DNA of 64,000 nt, taken from the NCBI GenBank assembly GCA_036924285.1, contig JAYKYS010000009.1, positions 22,858,001-22,922,000 on the forward strand. Reading direction: 5' to 3'. Source of the DNA: Asterella californica (taxonomy: Eukaryota; Streptophyta; Marchantiopsida; Marchantiales; Aytoniaceae). This document shows, in pieces, positions 1 to 9,885 of this stretch (within the stretch, counting starts at the first letter, position 1; each line of letters begins with the position of its first letter). The position numbers and the translations under genes are program-made. The notes under the pieces are model-generated. The model did not search any database. It saw only the letters and a list, made by a program, of their open reading frames with translations, and had not been told where the DNA came from.

Positions 1-3000
1 GAAGTCCAAAAATTCAGAGTCATATAACCTACATCATGTGATGCAACAAACACCAAATGGTTTGGTATGTGTGTCAATGACCTAGACGTGAACATAACTA
101 GACTTGATGCATCAATAACTACATAATAGTTAAAGATAGAGTGGTTGTTGCACAATGATAAGCTTATGAGGCGGAGGAAGAAAGATGCAAGGAATGAACA
201 AAATAACGTATTTTTGCGAAGACAAGTCCAAGAATCCTAAACCTCCACATGTTCATCAAAGTTCTTGTAATAATATGCCTCCGTGGTCTTGTTGTGTTAT
301 CTCACCAAAAACCATTTCAAGATATTGGGTATACGATCCCTCTTGAGTGTAAAAATCAAGAGAAATTGAGAATCATAAAGATTTATATTCATATAAGTCT
401 AGAATCATATTCTTTATTATAATATATACTCTTATTGATCTATCCTTCTCAAAACACAAGTCCCGATGATGGGATATCCCACTGCGTTCATTGCAGATGT
501 AAAGTTCTGGGTTCCTTTACTCTAATATGAAGTTATTATCATTATAACCTAAATTGTATTTGGACATTACTCTTGCATGTTGCGATAGAACTTATCAAAC
601 CATGACTTGAATCAAAGTTCTCTAATAGCTTTACCATTTGTATTTTACTTCAAAACAAACTGCTGAATATAACTTGAGAAATGTTTAAACCAAAATGTAG
701 TGATTTCTTTGAACAAAACATAATCTTCTCTTCACCCCCGAAGTACACATGTAGAAAAAAGAAATATTTTATTTCTTACTTTTAAATTGCTACCCGTTGT
801 CTAAAGATTTGTTTGTATATGCAAGCACACATATAAACGTACATGAGTAGTTGCATATACCAAATGTATTTGGTATTTGTGTTACAACGTTATCGTGTGT
901 ATTATACCTTAACATTCATAATATAAAATAGAGGTAATTAGAACCTTGAAAGGTTTAATGGAGATGAATGTTGAGCTATAAAAGTATTGCTGTAGAGTTA
1001 ACTCATTAAGGAGATAAATCTATAGAACATAAGCGTATGTCTTTTGATAGATTTATGTCTAGTGAATATATTTTATGTCAAAATTATGAATTATTTTTTC
1101 TCATGATCTTTTATATGATATTGATAGACAAAAGAACCATATTTATATACATGCACGTAATCGGAATAATATATTTGTTGCGCAACCTGAGAAAAAACTA
1201 TGCTGATATATACTAGTTATTATCACACAAAAGATACAAATTATTATGAATTAGATCAAAGATCAAAGCTAGATCGAAGACTTGTCTTCTAAAAAAGAAA
1301 ACATTGATGTAGCTTTGATGGCTTATTTGAGACATTCTTGTATATTTTGTATTCGAGAGTATTATACTTCATGTTTTAGTATAATCTTACTTATTATTAT
1401 ATGCATAACCAAATATGTTGTTCAGTATTTATCAAGAGAATATAATCTGGATATAGCTCAACATGATTTAACAATGTAATGTAAATTGTTTCTTAGAAGA
1501 GGGGTGTTTTAACAGAAATAAGAAAACCATGATAGAATTAAATGGAAGTTTTAGAATATTCAAGTATAAGAGAATCTTATATATTATTTCAAATAACTTG
1601 TATTGCGTGAACTATAATCATAATCTTTTGATTGGGGTACATCACATAGTCATAAGCATGATCATTGCTTATCTCTATACAAATCTTCATGGCTTCACTA
1701 TTAACAAAATTAGAAAGTACTTATATTATATTATTAAAACGAGTTATATATATATCTATTACATCATAAACGCTGTATCTTTTCAATTTGGATTAGACGG
1801 AGTGTTTTTTTTATATTACACCAATAACATGTGTTTTTATCAGAACAATTATCTGAGTGTTATGTATAGTGTTAAAAGGATTATAATGAAATATCTCTGA
1901 TGAGACAACTAATTTAATGGTATTATTCATAATATTATCATTTTTGAATTCATATTATTATATTGATTATGTAAAATATATGATACTGTCATAAACAGGT
2001 TCACTTCCAGCTGTTTATCCATACCACCTGAGAGTAAAGTCATAAATAAAATACTTTATTTTTAACATAAATAAATAAATATTTTAACGCCTTGTGGCTG
2101 TTTCACTTTATTTATAATTTCACAATTGTCCTTTTTTATTTTAGAATTTTTTTAGTTTGAAATTTCAAAAATAGATATAAAACATCATCTTTTTACAAAA
2201 ACTTTTTAAAATATCCTTTTCCAAACACCTATGTTTAACGAGAATTATCTAGTGAGTCCCAAGTAAATAACATACGAATCCGTATAAATTCCATATCCCT
2301 CCTATATTGTGACCTTGTCATAATATCATCGGTACACTGTTATGTGAACCTATAGTTTTAGTTGTGAGCAGTAGTGGACTTACGCGTATATAACGAATAT
2401 AATGGCGTTGATGTTCCAAATACCCTTTTGTCATGCATTATAACTTTGTTCATGTCGGGTGAGATTATCGTGCAATGGGCCACTGCCCTAAATTCTAACC
2501 TGATCCTAACAGTTGGGTTTGCTGAGATAGCCAAGGAGGTGTGACTATTTGTCACACACAAAAACAATGATTAGGGGTTTAACGATTATGAAAAAATAAA
2601 GAGGAAAGATAGATGGTTCTTTATCTATTAAAGGAAACACTGAAAGAAAGAAAACAGAAATGGTTTTTATCTGCCATGAGAAACATTGAAACGTACAATA
2701 ATATGGACACTTTTCTACTTTGTATTTTTCTATCGTCTTATGGGTTGGACTCCAAAGCAGTGTGAATAGAAACTCCAACGTATAACTCAAACGACAATGG
2801 TGATCACTGGGACGTACTAGTTAAATTATTCCATGATTCTTGTAATTTTGATCTAATATGTTTAATCATTTAGATGAACAACACATTGTAAATTATGGTT
2901 AAAGTGTAAATATCTCGATTGTGTGTGATATTTGTTTTGATTGCTACTCTTTGATCATTTATAGTTCTCATAGAATTTATTTGTCACTTGAGCTTGTATC

Positions 3001-5487
3001 GTATTGCAAAGGAGAGAACTTGAATGACAATCATTTGACATTATCGTTGGATTTACCATATAATGTATTGATCATCACATAATTTAGTGTAAATTGTAAG
3101 ATAGACATTGTATGATTATTTGTTGTTTAGACATGTTCATATTTGTGAAATATAAATTGGAAAGGTATCATTTGTTTGTTTATGCTTGGAGGTTTTCATC
3201 ATAGTTCATTTTATCATTTATCATATAATCTACCCATCCTTTGTATAAACCTCATACAGTACATTGTGATTCAAACACAAGTCAGTAATTATGTTTGATT
3301 CACACAACATATATAATAATCTGTCTTTTAAATTGATATATTAATGTAAAATATAACTTGAATGAAAATCATCTCACTATTAGTCATTTGAGGTTTTCTC
3401 TATGCACTTGCATAGACGAATGGAGGTTTTGAGAAAGTGAATAAGATAGAGTGGAAAAAATTGGAGGAGGAATTCACTTCTTGAAGTATAATCGAACATG
3501 ACAATTAGTTACTAAAATGAATGTGAAGGTGGAATTAGCTAATAAGATACAAAGAAAGTAAGGTACAAAGCTAATAGAGGTACAAAGAAAATAAATCGTC
3601 TTTGTCTTTCTCCTCGCGTAGTGCAATACAAATGATTGTGGATCAAATTGTCATTATTCTTATGCATTGTGATGCAATATGGACGATGGTGGAGGTAGGT
3701 GTGATGTTACAGATCAAATCTGTTGATCAGTAGTGATCCCTCTCGTCTTCTGCCATCGCTTCAATGTAGACAGTGGTCAAAATGGAGATGGACAAAGAAA
3801 GAGTGCTTGATAAATTTGACCGTCTGAGCTCTTACCTCCACGCTCTCTGCTAGCGCTTCAATCTGTGACAATTGTTACAGTGGAGATGGATGAAAAGAAA
3901 AGCGTCAATAATTTTGATCATTTGTACGAGTGCCCAATGCTTTCTGTCATTTTCTAAATCTTGACAATGTCCGCAATGGAGATTGATGGAAGAAAAATGT
4001 CGGATAATTTTGACCAAAAGTAAGAAAAATGTTAATGTTTGAGGTGGTGGTCGAAAGCATGGATAGAGTTTTAGCATCGACAACGTAAGAGGTAATTTAT
4101 TGTGTACGTTGTTTTCACAAGCTAATGCTTGTGATTGCTTCTCGTGTGTGTTGTTTTGATAGATAATACTTCTAAATGATTATGTTCTGCATTGGTATAG
4201 AATATGTTATAGTCGAGGTTTAGATATGAAAGAGACAATTTAGATAATTGATTGAGGTTCGCGTTGCATGGTGAGTGATGCAATACATATAAACTTATTG
4301 TATCAAAATAATAAGTTTCACTCAATCAGCTACTCAACGCAATTCTTGTACTTTGAAACAACACAATCTCATACTTTAAAATGACTCAATTCTCGTATTA
4401 TGAAACAACTCAATATCATATTTCACATTGATCATTGGTACCAATAACCTATTATTCATATTCTCATAAGTATTATATTTTTTCTCAAACTATCAATTAC
4501 TATCTCAAAACTATTATACTTTTTATGGAACTATCTCAAAATGAATATATATATTCTCTTGAACTCGAAATCGATAATATCTTCTCTCGAACTATTTTCT
4601 TTAAATTAGTTGTTTTGTCAAATTGTTCTAAATCAGCTTTTATGACATAGTTGTAGATTGTATTGTTGGTTTTTCTCACGAGAGCTGTTGTTATATGTTC
4701 AAAGTGCAAATATTGCATTAGCTTTGAGAAAATATGACAATTTTGGAGAAAATTGCAAATCCTCTAGGAGAAAAAAAGCGAGGAAGGCAGTGATCTATAA
4801 TTATTTAGACTATTGTAGAGAAAAGTATCAAGTCTTCGTAAACGTCTGATGTTACAAAGAAAAATATTGAATTTGATCTGTGAAGCAATGAGAAATTCTA
4901 TTTAAATCTACTAGAGATGTTCATTTAAATATTGATTAATTATAATTTTAAGTTTAATTGAGTTAAAATGAAAAGTGAAATAACTTAGTAAGAAATACAT
5001 AACTTATGTAGAGGTTCATTATCTATAGTTGAAGTTTAGAAGCTAATTTGATTTAGATAGATAAGCTAGAATGATAAAAGTTGAAATTAAAAGTTAAGTT
5101 AGATGAAAATTAGTAGCATTGCAAATCTTTTTAGATCAAAATTGAATAAAATATTACCGCAATATCATTGATGTCATCGTGCTACTATACGTTCTGATAG
5201 ATTGATACACGTTGGATTATAAAAAAGCTTCATGTTACAAGCATTGACTCACATTGCTGAGAGATTAACCTCCATATGCATTGGAATCAAAGTAGAGATA
5301 TTAAGCTCCAATATGTCGAGATATCTCTTTCGGATGCATGTAGTAAACGGAGACACTGCACAACATGCTACTATTAAGGAGATATCGTCCTCACCCTTAT
5401 ACACAAGATCCAACATAATCTCCCAAAGGGTCAACCTATTACTGTAATGTTTGTGATGCAGTTTTAAAACCTCATATAAGACAAATA
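1..5487. other. AT-rich intergenic region without a recognisable gene
   Basis: Both strands contain only short, low-complexity open frames, none with a motif or protein family I recognise. Base composition is strongly AT-biased with many A and T runs. The only internal structure I see is a degenerate tandem repeat near 3736-4020, listed separately. I found no RNA gene, clear transposon end or splice-consistent exon chain. Diverged old insertions could be hidden here. Confidence 0.6.
3736..4020. repeat. Degenerate tandem repeat, about 97 bp x 3
   Basis: The core 'ggagatgg/ggagattgatgg' recurs at 3784, 3882 and 3978. Each copy is preceded by a 'ctctgccat..gcttcaat' type segment and followed by a 'gataa(t)tttga' segment. 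Spacing is 98 and 96 bp. The copies differ at many positions, so the array is old. I infer no function. Confidence 0.5.
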
Positions 5488-5589
5488 TCGTGTGCATACA
5501 CAGTGCCACACAACATACATCGCTGTCAAAGATACACCCCACACACGCATAACACATGGACGATGTCATACACATACACAAGTGTACCA
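5488..5589 (-). repeat. Copy of the element E terminal repeat (LTR start)
   Basis: About 100 bp closely matching 14839-14938, with a third copy entering the window at 63969. Read on the minus strand it starts TGGTACACTTGTGTATG and includes a conserved 'gacatcgtccatgtgtta' segment. The copy at 14839-14938 lies just downstream of the minus-strand integrase/PHD remnant of element E, so I interpret the family as the start of that element's LTR. The assignment is inferred, because no complete E LTR pair is present. Confidence 0.5.
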
Positions 5590-5901
5590 CAATGATAAAC
5601 AGTGTGTACTCACTCCATCATGCCAACGAGCACTAAACAATCACTAAAGTGGAGCTAAATCTACTTCGTGCTCGTAGAGACTCTAGATTGCACTCACCAA
5701 GACTATCCACCATAGCTAGGAGCTTGAAGGCTCAACTTGAAGAACTAAGGCCTTCAAGCCCTACCTTCGAAGTATACCTCTAGTGGGTCATCCCAAGAAC
5801 TCGCCCTAACGACACTAACGGCCCTAACGGCCCTAACGGGATTAGCCACTCCGCACTCGGTCAACCTAACCGAGGTGCCAAACTGACGTGACAGCTGTCG
5901 T
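5590..5901 (-). other. Probable left part of the element E LTR, cut off by element A
   Basis: This segment is less AT-rich than the DNA to its left and contains a short direct repetition (ggccctaac, twice). If A inserted into the E 3' LTR, the sequence continuing that LTR after 14839 would lie here, read from 5901 downwards. The 4-bp sequence TCGT flanks A on both sides (5898-5901 and 14839-14842), as expected for a target duplication. There is no coding signal. Confidence 0.4.
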
Positions 5902-7218
5902 TGTCGTGATGTGAATCATTTCACATAGTAAATGATTCACTTCTCTGTCATGCATTAGTCTCTCTGAGTGAAGTTAAGACCTCAGAGAAGTCCATTTTTG
6001 AAAGATGTTATATATTTTGAGTCTTAGTAGGTTGATTACCATGTTGATAGGGCTTAAGCTCATGGGTTGTATTTGCGTGTCACCCATGCACGCTTTCTAG
6101 CTGATTTAAGTTATTTTTCGAGGCTGCGTGTCGTTTTAGATAGTTTAAGTTTTACGCTAGCACTCTAGGGGGCTTGACGTGGTAGCCTATGAGTGTAGAT
6201 AAGTTACCACATGGTTTAAGGCACAAAATGACAACCAAATGGAGCTATGAATTCTCATTGGTTCATTTTTGTCTTTTATATAACTCTAAATTTTAAACAG
6301 AGGTCTAAAGAGGATTTCGAGCAATTTGTGAGGACACTTCAAAATCTGAGAGCACAGGGAGATAGAGCTCGTCGAGCCAAGCACTGTCAGCGAAAAGTTT
6401 GATCGATTTGGAGCAATAAACAAGGAGTTATGGCTGATTGAAGTTCGATTTGTGTCAGAATTGCATCACTTCTGTTCAATTTGGGGTTTTGAGTGTCATT
6501 TGCAGCAGAATCGAGGAAAGCGCTTCAAAACTTGGTGGCTGTGTTCACCGTCAGCAGGGCTACGACTGTCTCCAAAGTTTTATGTCGATTGAGTCAGTGA
6601 GTAATTCAGGGCGACCGCTGAAGTAGAGGGGGTCCAAAAAGCTCTCAATCTGGAGTAGCAACTTCAGAGAGCGAGATCTGGAGTTCTGTGTGGAATCAGG
6701 AGGCCCAATTTCACAGGAGTGTTCATCAAGCTGTGTACTGCAAACCCTGTAAGAATTTCCCAAAGTGATCGAGCCAATTCCTTGTTATAGGTCGAAATAG
6801 CTGTCTGGGTACCAGAAACTGCCGTAATTTCTCTACTCGGAAAGTTTCTGCTCATATCTTAGTGCTTTGAATTGATATGAAGCTGAAATTTCGTATGTGT
6901 ATCCAGTAGAACCTCATTTACATGTAGGAGGAGTTCTTAAGTCTGAACCTTCACATATTTCTCAATCCTGAGTGTCAAAGTTCGCCATCTGATCTTATCA
7001 TTGCTAGTTAAGCCTGAACTTGCTTCGTGAACATATCAGAAGAGCCTAGAGACTTATATGAGTGTTTTTCAGTATCACCTTGAGACCTGAAGCCTATCAT
7101 GTGAGTAAACCAGCCACAGCCAAGAGCCCAACGCTTTCCCGAGTAGATTGAACACAGCCTTCAAGCTCATATCACAGCCAGAAGGTTCGCCCTTCCTAGG
7201 AAGACTCTCAACCCGACA
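5902..7218 (+). repeat. Element A 5' LTR
   Basis: Starts TGTCGTGATG and ends ACCCGACA, so it has the usual TG...CA ends. It matches 13522-14838 along its full 1317 bp. A TATA-type box (tatataa, 6277-6283) preceded by 'attgg' is the likely start region for element transcription. The LTR start matches the start of the A' LTR (46283 on the minus strand) and the LTR end matches the A' LTR end (16578). The middle is unlike A'. Confidence 0.92.
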
Positions 7219-7220
7219 TC

Positions 7221-7238
7221 TGGTGCTTCCACTGAGAG
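7221..7238 (+). other. Element A primer-binding site
   Basis: TGGTGCTTCCACTGAGAG lies 2 nt after the LTR end. The TGG start is what a tRNA 3' CCA end would pair with. The same sequence with two changes occurs in A' (24389-24406, minus strand). It is not the initiator-Met site seen in element B, and I cannot name the tRNA from memory. Confidence 0.7.
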
Positions 7239-7286
7239 ATCTTGGGGTGATTGATTGAGAAGGTCGAGTTGCTACAAGGAGAAGAG

Positions 7287-9841
7287 ATGGATCGCAAGAG
7301 CGGAACTGCTGCTGCTGCCTCTGAGGCTGGAGCATCAACGTCTATTGATGCACCGTCAACTGTACATGCGTCGTCTACAGCGACATCTGCATCTGTTCTG
7401 GACACGGCTGAGATCTTGAAACGCTTGCGGCCCTGGTCCAACAGCATCCGATCGTTGGAGGGGGTGAGTTAAAATCCACCAAGGCTTTGCAAGCGATAGT
7501 GAATAGGTGTGGAAGGTTTGAAGGTAGAGATATTTCTAGATATCTGCGTGAGTATAGAGGAGAGATGGAGCTGGTTAGGGCTACTGATGCTGAGATGATA
7601 GCAAGTTTTGAGTTAGCTGTCATTCCTGAGTTGCGGGACCAAGTTAGGGATGTACAGAGAAGAAATCTTGGAATCTGGATGAGTTTTGAGCGATCTCTTC
7701 GAGAGGAGTTTCTTGAGGAGGATTCAGAAAGAGTTACTAGAAGGACATTTCTAGACTGGGTTGAGCAGCAACCTGGTCGTATGATGAGCCTGAGTGAGTT
7801 GTTGAGAGAGTTTGATCGGAGACACCGACAACTTTCAACTCTAGAGCGAATCACCCTAGATGCTAGGAAAACAGAGCTTTTCCTGCAGGCTACCGATGAT
7901 GCTACGGCAGATCGATTATGTTTTATGTTGGCCGATCGATCTGCTGAGGGGGGTGTTACTATGGATTGGGGGAGAGTTGAGGATGCTGTGGCTGTATTGA
8001 CAAGGCAGAGGAGGGGAAGAGTGGCTGTGGGAGGACGTCCGCTTGCAGAAGTGGTCACTCCACCTTATGCTGCTCCTCAAGTACAGCAACCTTTGGCCCC
8101 TACTCCCAGACCTGTTGTCCCTGCTGCAGTTCCTTTGATGCCAGTTGTGCCAGCTCCAGCTCAAAGGACACCTGTTCAGAGACCTGCGGAGAACCATGGT
8201 CAACAGAATCAGATTGAAGACCTGATTCGGCAGATGCGAGAGCTGAAGGTAGAGCTAGCTGGATTGCAGAGAGAGCAGCCACCGGCGCCTGCTGCTGCAC
8301 GTCCAGGAGGTGCTCCTGTTCGTAGATGTATTTGGTGTGACAGTCCTGATCATTTCCGAGGAGACTGTCAAGAGCTCACAGCTGCTTTGCGAGATGGTGT
8401 GGTTCGCTATCAGAACGGTAGGTTGCACCTTTCTTCTACTGGAGAGCCGTTGAGCACGCAGTTTGGACGAGGAGGCATGAGGAGTCTACCTCAGATTGCT
8501 GCAGCTGCAACAGCAAATGCGTTAATGGCACCGCTGGTAAATTCTGATGTGTATGCTGGGCATATTGAGATCTCTTCTAGTCCTACGTTGCTAGATAGGA
8601 CTGCTGAGAAGAGTATTGCCCCCGTTCCTTCTGAAGTACTGAAGAGGGGAGCCGAGTCTATTCGTAGGGTCACAGGATGGGGAGATCCTGTAGATGCTAC
8701 TTCTATCAGAGCATTCTTGGATGTAGATAGACACGTTCATTGACAGGATGCTTCTGTGGAGGAGAAGAGGCGGCGAGATGCCTCTGAACTTGATACTGGA
8801 ATTCCTGAGGAGACTGGGGATAGACGGAGAGTCACAAGGAGACGAGCGGCTCTTCTTGAAGACATCCCATCTACTTCTGCAGCTCCTCCACTTGCGCCAA
8901 GTCCTATGGAGGATGTGCAGAGATCCCAGCAGGAGCCAATGACTACTGGTATGCGGTTTACTGCCCAAGAGAAGGAGAAGGGACCGGCTTACAAGTTGGC
9001 AGCTGATATCGAAACTTCTACTGATCTGAAGAGTATCTTGGAGCAGAGGATACTGGATGCGCGAATCGAGTTTTCTCTTCGAGAAGTTCTTGGTATTGCA
9101 AAGAGGGAGTTTCACGAACTGATCATCGACATCATCAAGCGCAAGAGACAGGTGATGTCCGAGCAGGTAGAGAGTCAGATGATAGATGTAGTAGGAGCTT
9201 CTCTGAATGATGCAGAGTTTGGAAAGGTGCATTTTCAGGAAGCTGATGACAAGAGATACCAGCAAGAAGCGTTGGTTGCTGGTACCGACACTATTGAGTT
9301 CAACGATGAGGAAGCTGGTGAGGAGAGTCCAGCTAGTGAAAGTGATTTCAGAAAGAGACATTGGGCTCGTGCCACAACTGCTACGCGAGTTCGTCTTGGA
9401 AGTTTGGCTGAACCTGTTGCTGCTTTAGTTGATCACGGATCTGAGATCAACATCATGTCACGGGAGGTGTACAAGAGGGGTCAGTGGCCTATCGAGCTAA
9501 ACCATGGTTGGGTGTTACGTGTTGCAAACAACCAGAAAGGTGAGCTATACGGCGCTTGTCCTAACGTGAAGGTGAAGATAGGTGATGTGGATGTGGATCA
9601 ACACTTTTTCGTGCAATCTTCTGCTTCATATCTTGTGATTCTTGGTCAGCCTTATATCACTGCGGTTCGAATGGAGACCAAGGTGATGGATGATGGATCT
9701 CATTATGCTAAGATCCGTAGTCCAGATGATAGACGTTCTGTGCAGTTTCTGACCGTTCGTAAGAACCACGAACGAAACCGTCAAACTTTGAAGGATTCTC
9801 CTATCTGTAGGGGTAAGGGTTTTCTGAAACCACTCTCGTAG
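7287..9841 (+). pseudogene. gag-pro: Element A gag-protease frame (two lesions)
   Basis: The structural Gag protein plus the aspartic protease that matures it. The likely start is the ATG at 7287 (MDRKSG...), which has a counterpart in A'. A one-base deletion near 7420 shifts the frame, which then reads from about 7487. A CCHC zinc knuckle (CIWCDSPDHFRGDC, about 8327-8368) binds element RNA in this family. An in-frame TGA at 8741-8743 interrupts the frame where A' has a Trp codon. The protease region follows, with DHGSE near 9431 replacing the usual D-S/T-G, then a V-I-L-G-Q segment about 65 residues on. The frame ends at TAG 9839-9841, overlapping pol by 25 nt. Family function is established knowledge; the lesions are seen directly. 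Confidence 0.85.
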
Positions 9842-9885
9842 GACGGGATAGCGAGAGTGATGGATCTACTGCTACTATGATCCCG
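9817..9885 (+). promoter_or_regulatory. Candidate -1 ribosomal frameshift signal at the gag-pro/pol junction
   Basis: A slippery heptamer G GGT TTT (9817-9823) is in the gag-pro frame. A 7-nt spacer follows (9824-9830), then an 8-bp perfect stem CACTCTCG/CGAGAGTG (9831-9838 with 9852-9859). The loop contains CGGGAT (9844-9849), which pairs perfectly with ATCCCG (9880-9885), giving an H-type pseudoknot. The pol frame is closed upstream by TAA at 9814 and gag-pro ends at 9841. The heptamer sits inside the only window where a -1 shift would fuse the two. In A' the spacer and stem 1 are kept (21783-21811), the heptamer reads AGGTTTT and stem 2 has one mismatch. Activity is inferred. Confidence 0.7.

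Noticed and set aside
1529..1900. A 123-codon frame rich in Ile, Tyr and Asn
   Set aside because: Composition is what AT-rich non-coding DNA gives. No motif, neighbour or splice pattern supports it.
6438..6626. A 62-codon frame repeated almost identically at 14058-14246
   Set aside because: Both lie at the same offset in the two LTRs of element A. The identity comes from LTR duplication and there is no protein family signal.
7375..8058. Long minus-strand frames opposite element A gag (227 and 95 codons)
   Set aside because: They are shadows of the gag coding strand, Ser/Arg-rich and without motifs.
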